Positions 1 to 6,461 of a stretch of 38,985 nucleotides of DNA are shown one piece after another. The notes under the pieces were generated by a model. The model made no database searches. It worked only from the letters and a program-made list of their open reading frames with translations, and was not told the DNA's origin. The stretch is taken from the NCBI GenBank assembly GCA_001509375.1, contig LGFT01000014.1, positions 1 to 38,985 on the forward strand. Reading direction: 5' to 3'. This DNA comes from Methanothrix harundinacea (GTDB lineage Archaea > Halobacteriota > Methanosarcinia > Methanotrichales > Methanotrichaceae). The position numbers and the translations under genes are program-made. Positions within the stretch are counted from its first letter, which is position 1, and the number at the start of each line of letters is the position of its first letter.

Positions 1-8
1 GGAAAAGG

Positions 9-16
9 ATATAAAT
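9..16 (+). promoter_or_regulatory. TATA-like box upstream of hicBA
   Basis: An ATATAAAT octamer is centred about 33 bp before the hicB start codon. It is the only TATA-like element in the short upstream sequence. An AAGGAG Shine-Dalgarno sits at 30-35. A transcript starting 25 bp past the box would barely include it, so the real start point may lie further upstream, outside the window. Confidence 0.45.
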
Positions 17-45
17 CGGCGCGGAGCCAAAGGAGACCTTCAGCT

Positions 46-297
46 ATGTTCTCCGAGTATATCCAGGCGGCCCTCGCCCGAGCAGAGTACGAGCCGATCG
101 AGGGGGGCGAGTACTGCGCCACGGTTCCGGGCCTCCGGGGCGTCATCGCCACCGGGAAGACGATCGAGGAGTGCCGCAAAGATCTCATCGAGGTCCTCGA
201 AGGCTGGATCGCCCTGAGGCTCAGCCTCGGGATGGCCATCCCGCCGATCGGCGGCAAGACCATCGAGGTCTCAACGGAGCCCGAGGCCGTTGTCTAA
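46..297 (+). CDS. hicB: HicB-family antitoxin
   Basis: This 83-aa protein matches the partial RNase H fold of HicB antitoxins. Its N-terminal strand pair reads YEPIEGGEYCATVPGLRGV and is followed by the conserved ATGKTIEECRKDLIEVLEGW helix. HicB binds and neutralises the HicA mRNA interferase. No C-terminal DNA-binding domain is visible, so autoregulation would need another route. AAGGAG lies 10 bases before the ATG. The stop codon overlaps the start of hicA by 8 bases, so the two are translationally coupled, with antitoxin first. Identification rests on family pattern and on the hicA partner. Confidence 0.85.
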   Translation: MFSEYIQAALARAEYEPIEGGEYCATVPGLRGVIATGKTIEECRKDLIEVLEGWIALRLSLGMAIPPIGGKTIEVSTEPEAVV

Positions 298-508
298 ACT
301 CGTTCCAGTCTCTCATCGAGAGCTGATCCGGCGCCTGCGGAAGCTGGGGTTCGAGGGGCCGTATCACGGAACGAAGCATCCTTTCATGGTCAGGGGAGAC
401 CTTCTCGTCACCATACCAAACCCTCACGGCGGGGTGATCGGCGTGAAGCTCCTGACGATAATCCTCCGGGAGGCCGGGATCGAAAGAGACGAATGGCTCT
501 CGGTTTAG
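290..508 (+). CDS. hicA: HicA-family mRNA interferase toxin
   Basis: This 72-aa protein has the double-stranded-RNA-binding-like fold signature of HicA. It opens with a helix (SHRELIRRLRKLGFEG), followed by the HGTKHPFM strand with the expected catalytic histidine, TIPNPHGG, and a final GVKLLTIILREAGI helix. HicA toxins cleave mRNA when HicB is lost. Translation starts at TTG, overlapping the end of hicB by 8 bases in another frame. Length is normal for the family and no residue looks broken, so the pair is probably functional, unlike the decayed systems downstream. Confidence 0.85.
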   Translation: MSKLVPVSHRELIRRLRKLGFEGPYHGTKHPFMVRGDLLVTIPNPHGGVIGVKLLTIILREAGIERDEWLSV

Positions 509-512
509 GTGA

Positions 513-650
513 AGACTGATCAACATCGATAAGACATACTTTCAGCGCCAGATCGAAATGATCGGCAGATCGACGGCCACGTCGTCGAGCTTTTCGGATT
601 GACCGAAGAGGAGATCGCCATCGTGGAGGTGGTCGCTAGTAGAATCTGCC
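513..650 (+). pseudogene. C-terminal remnant of an Eco57I/type IIG-like DNA methylase
   Basis: Frame 3 from 513 reads INIDKTYFQRQIEM. After a shift of one base near 559-561, frame 2 continues with DRQIDGHVVELFGLTEEEIA and then IVE. The motif DRQID..VYELYGLTEEEI.IVE is the classic C-terminal tail of N6-adenine methylase/restriction proteins. Only about 40 codons remain, frameshifted, starting 5 bases after hicA. I read this as the scar of a lost restriction-modification gene. It is not part of the methylase at the far end of the window, whose C-terminus has a different sequence. Confidence 0.7.
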
Positions 651-1244
651 ACCAGCAGCCAAGGCCTGCCCGCGGGAGGTCACTGCCGCCTGGGGTATAT
701 ATGTGAATTGCCGCCATTGACTCCGTCCACAAGACGGCGGCTGAAATCGACCTACCCACCGATTTGTGGCAGCCTGCCGACAGCCTGACAGGAGAGGCGC
801 GCGGAGGCTGACGAGAACCGCGACCGCCGCCGCTCGGTCCTCCCTTTCGTCTTCGCCCGACAGGTCCGGGGGGATGGACCGGGCGGGAAGATCCGGCGGG
901 CCTCTCCGACGGGAGGCGGGGATATGGTCCGGGATTTTGCGGAGTTCGGGATCTGAAGCTGCGGGGCGGGAAGGGATGAACTGGCGCGTGATGGCGGGCG
1001 GTCCGATCCCCGTCGGCCTCCGTCGGCGGGTCGCCATACGACCGTAGGGGCGATCGAGCTCTCCCGCTTCCCCCGAGCTCTCCTCATCTGGCCTATCTCG
1101 AGGGCGCCACCCGGCGCTTCCACGCCGGGCGGGAGGGCTGCCGGGATGAATGAGGGTCGAGGGGGCAGCTGGGTGATCTCACTGTCCGGCAGTTACGGCC
1201 ACCGGTGCGGTCTTCGCCGCCCAGAATATATTTTAGGCAGTATT
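651..1244. other. Gene-free GC-rich stretch
   Basis: Open frames here overlap on both strands and have arginine/proline/serine-rich compositions typical of random GC-rich DNA. I see no recognisable protein, no ribosome-binding site before a plausible start, and no tRNA or rRNA pattern. Given the flanking remnants it is probably eroded sequence. Confidence 0.5.
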
Positions 1245-1399
1245 TTAACTACACAATATCTCAATCATCTTCTCGACTACGTCGCCAACCTTTTCAGTTC
1301 TCAGACGTCCGGCGCGGTAGAGGATAATAGGGCAGGACGCCTCTTGGTCTGGGCGAGATCGGAGAACGGAAAGGGCACAACGACGACTTCTCCCTTCAC
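1245..1399 (-). pseudogene. Decayed MazF/PemK-like toxin
   Basis: Reading leftward from GTG at 1399, the frame gives VKGEVVVVPFPFSDLAQTKR, then RPAL. This is the unmistakable N-terminal strand of MazF/PemK endoribonucleases (KGEVVLVPFPFSD...KRRPALV). The frame then hits a stop near 1300. A neighbouring frame gives RTEKVGDVVEKMIEIL before a stop at 1245, which resembles the C-terminal helix of the same family. The core between the two pieces, about 60-70 residues, is missing. The remnant overlaps the end of the adjacent antitoxin remnant by 4 bases, preserving the original operon layout. Confidence 0.7.
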
Positions 1400-1588
1400 A
1401 AATCTTCCCAAGCTTTATCCTCCTCGGGGCTAGCCACTCCTCGCCGAGAACTGGCTCGCCCAATATGGCTTCCTCGACGCCCCTCTTTGAGGATTTGTCC
1501 TTCAAAAACGTACGAGATCTAGGACCTCCTTGAGATAAGGCTCGGGAAATACCTCGATCTCTCGGATGATCAGTTCCTTCGTCTTCAT
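1396..1588 (-). pseudogene. Decayed antitoxin of the MazF-like pair
   Basis: From ATG at 1588 the frame reads MKTKELIIREIEVFPEPYLK and EVLDLVRF, then stops. This is the typical N-terminus of small DUF2281-like antitoxins (…VLDFVRFLK). Restoring one T at 1504-1507 continues it as LKDKSSKRGVEEAILGEPVL and GEEWLAP. Restoring one more base near 1424 gives EEDKAWEDL and the natural stop at 1396-1398. Two single-base losses therefore inactivated an otherwise complete gene of about 64 codons, which suggests fairly recent decay. Confidence 0.7.
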
Positions 1589-1895
1589 GTCAGCGAACTT
1601 ATAATTCTCCTTCATCAAAAGAATTTCTCCGATCCCCGCCGTCTGGTTGTCGGATTGATCGGCCCCCCCTGGGGGCCAGGGGTGATCGGCGCCGAACGGC
1701 CAGGCGCGGTAGTTGGCCTGCATTTCTTGAAGCTATCATCGTCTACATTGACGAGATCATACCTTATCTCTTCTTGGACCTGACTGATATCTTCGCACCC
1801 GAGCCCGGATATGCAGCAAAACCATGATCGGCAAATACGAGGATGGACCTGAGGATGGGCCGGTCCAGAGCCCTGACCGAAAAATGGTTCTCCGA
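1589..1895. other. Stretch without an intact gene
   Basis: On the minus strand there are broken fragments such as EEIRYDLVNVDDDSFKK (about 1768-1718) and LDRPILRSILVFADHGFAAY (about 1868-1800), in different frames and separated by stops. They look like decayed coding sequence, but I could not assign a family. There are no convincing RNA genes. Confidence 0.35.
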
Positions 1896-2459
1896 TTATT
1901 CTTCTTCAATCGGCGTCAGCACCGTAGTCTCTGCAAAGTATGAGGAGAACTCATAGTTGTCGGGGTCCTCCGAGTCCGCAGCATACTCATAGCCTATGCC
2001 GTTCAGGACGATCTCGCCGGTCTCCAGGATATTCCCGTCCATGAACCCCTCGACGAGCCAATCATCGCCATCATATGTCACATTCCCGTAGTACACCAGG
2101 CAGAGTTCATCCATGGCAGTGGAGCCCATTATCTGGTAAGTCTCACCGTCAGAGCCCTCGATTTTGCCCAGCAGGAGGGAGCCTCTCTGCTCGATGGTCC
2201 AGATGTAGGTCTCAGTCTCTTGGTAGGGGTACGGGGTGGTGTCATTCTCATCGATTCCGATGTAGACGCTTTCGGTTACATCGGCATACATTCCCGAGAT
2301 GTCCTTCACATCCACCTTAGAGGCGATCAGATCGGCGTCTATGTCAGCCCATAGATCTTCTTCGACCTCTGTGGCGTTCTCCATGTCGTTTCCTGCGGCG
2401 GAAAGAGCCATCAGCAGAAGGAGGGCGAATGCCCCTCCAAGGGTCACAGTTCTTCTCAT
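1896..2459 (-). CDS. Secreted protein of unknown function
   Basis: This 187-aa protein has a clear signal peptide: MRR, a hydrophobic stretch over residues 5-22, and an AAGND cleavage region. The mature part is acidic (many E and D) and predicted to be beta-rich, with repeated short strands such as TYIWTIEQRGSLLLGKIEG and DELCLVYYGNVTYDGDDWLV. There is one cysteine. I do not recognise the family. A GGGAGGT ribosome-binding site precedes the ATG and the upstream 60 bases are AT-rich. It stands alone, with remnants on both sides, in the accessory part of the window. Confidence 0.7.
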   Translation of the reverse strand: MRRTVTLGGAFALLLLMALSAAGNDMENATEVEEDLWADIDADLIASKVDVKDISGMYADVTESVYIGIDENDTTPYPYQETETYIWTIEQRGSLLLGKIEGSDGETYQIMGSTAMDELCLVYYGNVTYDGDDWLVEGFMDGNILETGEIVLNGIGYEYAADSEDPDNYEFSSYFAETTVLTPIEEE

Positions 2460-2609
2460 CTTACAACCTCCCTAATTTTGCAACAATTGGATCAGTTGAT
2501 CCCAATATCGTAAATACTTTTTGATCTATAAGAATACTTTTTTCAGATTGAATTATCCAGAGATTACAGCATTGTCGTTCATCGGCAATTTCATCTCAGA
2601 AATTAAGGC

Positions 2610-2735
2610 CTGACTGAAGAAGAAACTTTCTCCGCCATCTTCGCTGAGGTCGCCGAGAACGAGAAGGAGCACGCATAAAGGCCCTTTAGGTTCCTTGAAG
2701 GCAGCGAGATCGTCGCCGGGCCCAATTTTCGCAAC
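2610..2735 (+). pseudogene. Rubrerythrin fragment (partial duplicate)
   Basis: The frame from 2610 reads LTEEETFSAIFAEVAENEKE, then HA, a stop, then RPFRFLEGSEIVAGPNF. It parallels EQISAIFADTAENEKEHAKR and LFKFLEGGEVEITGAF in the intact rubrerythrin 330 bp downstream. It keeps the ENEKEHA iron-ligand segment but lacks the first helix, the second half and the rubredoxin domain. The lysine codon after EHA has become TAA. It is a truncated copy left by partial duplication or by loss of a second rubrerythrin gene. Confidence 0.8.
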
Positions 2736-2818
2736 CTAGCCCCCGACTTCCAGATCCAGCAGGCGAGCCGATCCGTTTATCAATCCCAAGAGACAATATC
2801 CCATCGGAGTGTGAGAAA

Positions 2819-3394
2819 TTGAAGAGCTTGAAAGGAACCGAGACCGAGAAGAACATCCTCACCGCTTTTGCGGGAGAATCCCAGGCGAGAAACCGTTACA
2901 ACTTCTTCGCCTCTCAGGCGAAGAAGGAGGGGTACGAGCAGATCTCCGCCATCTTCGCCGACACCGCCGAGAACGAGAAGGAGCACGCAAAAAGGCTCTT
3001 TAAGTTCCTGGAAGGAGGCGAGGTCGAGATCACTGGAGCATTTCCTGCCGGGGTCATCGGGAAGACCGTCGATAACCTCCGGGCGGCGGCCGCCGGCGAG
3101 AGGCACGAACACTCCTCGATGTACCCCGAGTTCGCGGCCAAGGCCGACCTTGAGGGCTTCCCCGAGGTTGCCGAGACAATGAGGAATATCGCCGCAGCCG
3201 AGGTGGGCCACGAGAAGAGGTTCCTCGCCCTTGCAAAGAACATCGACGATGGGACGGTTTTCAAGCGGCCTGGAACGGTCAGATGGAGGTGCAGGAACTG
3301 CGGCTACATCCACGAAGGGCCTGAGGCCCCCGAGGAGTGCCCCGCCTGCGCCCACGAGAGGGCTTACTTCGAGCTCCTCGCCGAGAACTACTAG
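2819..3394 (+). CDS. rbr: Rubrerythrin
   Basis: This 191-aa protein is a full-length rubrerythrin, a cytoplasmic NADH-linked peroxidase that protects anaerobes from hydrogen peroxide. The N-terminal four-helix di-iron domain shows the ligand segments AFAGESQARNRY (around residue 20), ENEKEHAKRLF (around 50) and EVGHEKRF (around 130). The C-terminal rubredoxin-like domain has CRNCGY and CPAC, which bind one iron. Translation starts at TTG after a GGAGTG site. A truncated copy lies just upstream. The electron donor is not encoded nearby. Confidence 0.95.
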   Translation: MKSLKGTETEKNILTAFAGESQARNRYNFFASQAKKEGYEQISAIFADTAENEKEHAKRLFKFLEGGEVEITGAFPAGVIGKTVDNLRAAAAGERHEHSSMYPEFAAKADLEGFPEVAETMRNIAAAEVGHEKRFLALAKNIDDGTVFKRPGTVRWRCRNCGYIHEGPEAPEECPACAHERAYFELLAENY

Positions 3395-3506
3395 ATCTGG
3401 ATCATCGAGACGACGACGGATCCGGGGCAGAGTGAACGAGGTCTCGGACGTCCTTTCTCCCCTCTTTTCTTCGCAAAAGTTTTCAGGTTTCCAGATCATC
3501 AGCCCC

Positions 3507-4451
3507 TCAGATCCTCATCCTCTCCCTCTTCTCGAAGAGCTCGCGGGCGATCTCCTCAAGCCCCAACTCCGCCTCCATCGCCCGGATCTCCTCGGCCCGG
3601 GCCTGGGTCATAGGCTTCTTGGGGGCGGCGGCGCATGAGCCTGCGTCCGCTGTCGCGCGATAGGTCCCTATCTTCCGGGCGAGGTCTGTGATCTCCGACT
3701 TGTCCATGGCGATGAGGGGATGGTATATCGGAAGGTCGATCCCCGACTGCTCTGCCATGATGTTCGCTGGGGTCTGGGAGGCGACCTGGCCGAGGGAGTA
3801 GCCGGTGACGACGCCGAAAGCCTTCTCCTCCTCCATCACCCGTCGGGCTATCCTGTACATCAGCCGCCGGCATAGAGGGCAGGTGGCCCTGGGCTGGGCC
3901 GGGGCGATCCTCGCGAGGCCCTCGCCGATGGGAACCAAAACGAAGTTGATCTTCCTGCCCGAGGTCCAGCGCCTCAGGACCTCCGCCGACTTCTTTGCCT
4001 GGGGGAGGGCGTCGACGTAAGGGCGCGGGTCGAAGTAGAGGAGGGAGACGGGACAGCCCCTCCGCATCATCATCCAGGCGGCGACGGGCGAGTCGATCCC
4101 CCCGGAGATGAGGGCGAGCATCCTCGGCTGGGTGCCGAGGGGAAGGCCGCCAGAACGGTCGGCTGCGATATCTGAGGCGACCTTTTCGATCGCCCCCAGG
4201 TCTGGCTCTACAGTCCAGACCGGACTTGTCGAGACGACACCAAAAACGTCGGCGATGATCCCAGGGGCTCTGGTATCAGAAGTATAAGCGAAGATCCTGC
4301 CCCTCTCCAGGGACAATGATGAATCTATCCCCGCCCCCTTCAGGTTGAAAGCGATGTTGGAGGCGAGGGTCCTCTCCCAGCTCTTCCTGGTCCAGGGGTC
4401 CTTGAGGGCGATCTCACCGTACCTGACCAGGACCGAGTCGAAAGAGAGCAT
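3507..4451 (-). CDS. thiI: tRNA 4-thiouridine synthetase ThiI, THUMP domain shortened
   Basis: The protein adenylates and thiolates U8 of tRNA. It has the ThiI N-terminus (VLVRYGEIALK, residues 8-18), the GGLPLGT linker (101-107), the PP-loop SGGIDSP (116-122), and C191-P-L-C194 plus C273. This is the three-cysteine set that in methanogen ThiI binds a [3Fe-4S] cluster used with free sulfide. There is no rhodanese domain. It has 314 residues; ordinary ThiI has about 50-60 more residues between the ferredoxin-like part and GGLP, and here most of the THUMP middle is missing without any frameshift. It starts 25 bases after the small basic protein upstream, so the two are probably cotranscribed. 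Confidence 0.9.
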   Translation of the reverse strand: MLSFDSVLVRYGEIALKDPWTRKSWERTLASNIAFNLKGAGIDSSLSLERGRIFAYTSDTRAPGIIADVFGVVSTSPVWTVEPDLGAIEKVASDIAADRSGGLPLGTQPRMLALISGGIDSPVAAWMMMRRGCPVSLLYFDPRPYVDALPQAKKSAEVLRRWTSGRKINFVLVPIGEGLARIAPAQPRATCPLCRRLMYRIARRVMEEEKAFGVVTGYSLGQVASQTPANIMAEQSGIDLPIYHPLIAMDKSEITDLARKIGTYRATADAGSCAAAPKKPMTQARAEEIRAMEAELGLEEIARELFEKRERMRI

Positions 4452-4476
4452 TTTGGCCTTCTCTTGGCCTCTATTT

Positions 4477-4656
4477 TTAGGTCCTGGCCGCTATGGCCTT
4501 TGCAGACCGCGCTATCTTCCTTCTCCTGGCGCCGGATGAGGTGTACTTCTGGAGCGGGCCGGGGTTCTTGTGAGAGGCCTCGGAGTTGGGCACCTGTCTG
4601 ATCTGTCCTTTTCTTCCCTTAATCCTGGTCCATTCAACGCTTCCTGTCTTTCCCAT
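4477..4656 (-). CDS. Small basic methanogen protein (possibly DUF5350)
   Basis: This is a 59-aa ORF below the usual length cut-offs. It begins MGKTGSVEWTRIKGRKGQIR, contains SHKNPGPLQKYTSSGARRRK and ends IARSAKAIAART. It is very rich in K, R and S, like a ribosome- or RNA-associated protein. From memory it resembles DUF5350, a family of about 60 residues restricted to methanogens, but I cannot confirm that here. A TATA box lies 28 bp before the ATG and there is no Shine-Dalgarno, which fits a leaderless mRNA. Coding use and placement as first gene of a unit with thiI support it as real. Confidence 0.8.
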   Translation of the reverse strand: MGKTGSVEWTRIKGRKGQIRQVPNSEASHKNPGPLQKYTSSGARRRKIARSAKAIAART

Positions 4657-4679
4657 AAGCCGTAACTACCCGGATCGAT

Positions 4680-4687
4680 CTTAAATA
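4680..4687 (-). promoter_or_regulatory. TATA box for the small basic protein and thiI
   Basis: TATTTAAG read on the minus strand is centred 28 bp upstream of the ATG at 4656. That spacing puts the transcription start at or next to the start codon. Confidence 0.65.
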
Positions 4688-4856
4688 GGTTTCGAGGGAC
4701 GGCGCGAATGGGGTATGGGTTCGGTTTCTGATGGGGACCAGGACCGGACCAGGACTGGACGAAGAGGGACTGGAACCAGACTTGCAAGATAACACTTTTA
4801 ACGGGACACGCCATCAAGCAAGCGTGAACCACGAGATAGGCCTTCCGAGGATCCAG

Positions 4857-5864
4857 GTGAGCAAGTCTTCAGCCCTCGTTCTCTTTGGGCTTGGGATCTA
4901 TCTCGCCTATCTCCGACATCTGGGGCTCGGTGAGGTCGCCGAAAGCCTGGACGGCGTGAACCCAGTGCTCTTCTTCGCAGCCTTAGCCCTCTCCCTCTTG
5001 ATGGTGGCCTTCAACGCCCTCTCCTGGAAGAGGGTAGCCGAAGAGCTGGATCGCGGGGCGTCTTCAAGAGACTTCTTTCTGATCTACCTCTCCAGCATCT
5101 TCCTGAACAACCTAATCCCCTCGGGGAGCTTCTCAGGTGAGACGGCCAGGGTCTACTTTTTGAGCAAGGCGGGGGGCGGCTCAGCACCGCGATTCGATGC
5201 GAGCTTCGCCTCCGTCGCCGCCAGCAGGATCATCACCGCCGTTCCCTTCGTCCTCGGCATGATCCTGGGTCTCGCCTACCTGACCTCCTTGCGCCAGGTT
5301 CCGAGCTGGGCTTTAACCACCTGTTTTGCCATGATGATCTTCACCGTCTCCGCAGGCTTCGTCTTCGTCGGGATTTGCTTTGAAGAGCGGTGGCTCCAGA
5401 GGATGGTGGGCGTCGGCATCGGCCCCCTGGAGAGGATATTTCATCGGGAGCTGGACCGGGAGATCTGCTCGGGAACCGTGTCCGGATTCATGAGAAGCAT
5501 GCTCCTTCTGAGGCGCAAAAACAGAGCCCTCATCGAAAGCCTCGCCTGGGCCTTCGCCGGCTGGCTCTGCCTTGAGGCGGTGGCCTTCGCCGCCTTCCGG
5601 TCTCTTGGGGTCAACATCTCCCTCCTCGCCATCTTCGCCGTATATTCTGTGATCATAGTCTTTCAGACCCTCCCCCTGGGGCTTCCCGGCGGGATTGGCC
5701 TCGTGGAGATTCTGATGACCGCCCTCTTCGGCGCCGTGGGGATATCGATCTACGATGCCGCCGCCGTCACCATCCTCATCCGCCTCGTCCAGCTGTGGTT
5801 CCTCGCTCTCCTGGGGGGCCTTTCCACAGTCCATCTGATGAGGCGGATCGAGGGGGATCGGTAG
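4857..5864 (+). CDS. UPF0104/LPG-synthase-type flippase-like membrane protein
   Basis: This is a polytopic protein of about 335 residues with roughly eight hydrophobic segments. Family signatures are NALSWKRVAEELD, the short FLNNLIPSGSFSGETARVYF segment and LPLGLPGGIGLVEILMTALF near the C-terminus. These belong to the lysylphosphatidylglycerol synthase transmembrane region family (AglD/UPF0104), proposed to move or transfer lipid-linked substrates in archaeal envelope glycan synthesis. The frame is open back to an ATG at 4731, but the extra N-terminus is charged and unlike the family. GTG at 4857 has a GAGG site 6 bases upstream and begins right before the first membrane helix, so I chose it. 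Substrate is unknown. Confidence 0.8.
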   Translation: MSKSSALVLFGLGIYLAYLRHLGLGEVAESLDGVNPVLFFAALALSLLMVAFNALSWKRVAEELDRGASSRDFFLIYLSSIFLNNLIPSGSFSGETARVYFLSKAGGGSAPRFDASFASVAASRIITAVPFVLGMILGLAYLTSLRQVPSWALTTCFAMMIFTVSAGFVFVGICFEERWLQRMVGVGIGPLERIFHRELDREICSGTVSGFMRSMLLLRRKNRALIESLAWAFAGWLCLEAVAFAAFRSLGVNISLLAIFAVYSVIIVFQTLPLGLPGGIGLVEILMTALFGAVGISIYDAAAVTILIRLVQLWFLALLGGLSTVHLMRRIEGDR

Positions 5865-5931
5865 GGATCGATGAGGATCGGAGACGGTGAAGCGTCTTCG
5901 GAAAGCTCCGCCGACGCTGGGATCTGAAATA

Positions 5932-5940
5932 GAGTTAAAT
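5932..5940 (+). promoter_or_regulatory. TATA box for tRNA-Pro
   Basis: GAGTTAAAT is centred about 31 bp upstream of the first base of the mature tRNA, the normal spacing for an archaeal tRNA promoter. Confidence 0.65.
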
Positions 5941-5967
5941 ACCATCAATACGTCAAGGCGACCGAGC

Positions 5968-6042
5968 GGGACAGTAGGGTAGCCTGGTCGATCCTCGAGC
6001 GTTTGGGACGCTTGGACTGCGGTTCAAATCCGCGCTGTCCCA
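5968..6042 (+). tRNA. tRNA-Pro (anticodon UGG)
   Basis: The 75-nt sequence folds as a tRNA. The acceptor arms GGGACAG and CTGTCCC pair over 7 bp. The anticodon stem GAGCG/CGCTT closes the loop TTTGGGA, giving anticodon TGG with G37 as usual for proline. The T arm contains GCGGTTCAAATCCGC. The discriminator base is A and CCA is not encoded. There is no intron. A TATA box lies upstream. Confidence 0.93.
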
Positions 6043-6077
6043 CTAAGGGTTTCCATAAACGATTTTGACGGTCAAAA

Positions 6078-6124
6078 ATTTGAGCATATTCAAATCCCCG
6101 AGATTTGAACTGATATGCTCAAAT
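6078..6124. repeat. Long imperfect hairpin downstream of tRNA-Pro
   Basis: Outer arms ATTTGAGCATAT (6078-6089) and ATATGCTCAAAT (6113-6124) are perfect inverted repeats. Inner arms TCAAATC and GATTTGA flank a five-base CCCGA loop. The structure could stop transcription from the tRNA gene, mark a tRNA-linked insertion edge, or be an operator. There is no T-tract after it. Confidence 0.7.
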
Positions 6125-6270
6125 CATCACTCTTGGAGGTGTCCCCGACGAGATCGAAGCCTTTCGCCGTCTCGGCGCTGCTGGTGCTGTCGCTGGCTTC
6201 GACCGCGCTGGCTCAAACGTCGGGCGACGAGAAGGTCACTGAGGATGGAGAATATATTTACGGAGAATAG
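6115..6270 (+). pseudogene. N-terminal signal-peptide piece of a decayed exported protein
   Basis: A 51-codon frame from ATG 6115 (or 43 codons from GTG 6139, which overlaps a GGAGGTG motif) encodes a textbook export signal: KPF, then AVSALLVLSLASTALAQ, then an acidic tail that stops after EYIYGE. A TPR remnant lies just downstream on the same strand, so I read this as the front end of one decayed secreted TPR protein. A functional small secreted peptide is the alternative. Confidence 0.5.
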
Positions 6271-6337
6271 ATGAGGGGAATGGGCAGGCGTTATACATCA
6301 AACATCTCCATAAATCTACAGAATATGTAGGGGATGA

Positions 6338-6457
6338 GAAGTCGCAAGAGCCGAAGATCATTACGAGCGGGCCCTGGTGATCCACCGGAACAGTCTGGGT
6401 GAAGATCAGCCCAAGACGAAAACCGTGCGGGAGAACCCGGAATCTCTCCAGCAATAA
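6338..6457 (+). pseudogene. TPR-repeat remnant
   Basis: A 39-codon frame without a start reads AEDHYERALVIHRNSLGEDQ, then PKTKTVRENPESLQQ and a stop. This matches the kinesin-light-chain type TPR unit (AE.LYERALAIREK.LG.DHP.TA...NLA.L). Only about one repeat is left. With the signal-peptide piece upstream it is probably the last repeat of a secreted TPR protein whose middle has been deleted. Confidence 0.65.
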
Positions 6458-6461
6458 ATCC

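Noticed and set aside
636-1123. Several overlapping open frames of 90-130 codons on both strands
   Set aside because: Arg/Pro/Ser-rich translations, no ribosome-binding sites and no recognisable domains; typical random frames in GC-rich DNA.
1139-1195. Possible tRNA-like fold with TGCCGG/CCGGCA ends
   Set aside because: No T-loop GTTCRANYC, no D-loop GG and no consistent anticodon arm; the pairing ends are short and expected by chance in GC-rich DNA.
2780-3499. 239-codon minus-strand frame covering rubrerythrin
   Set aside because: Antisense shadow of a clearly identified gene; composition is that of reversed coding DNA.
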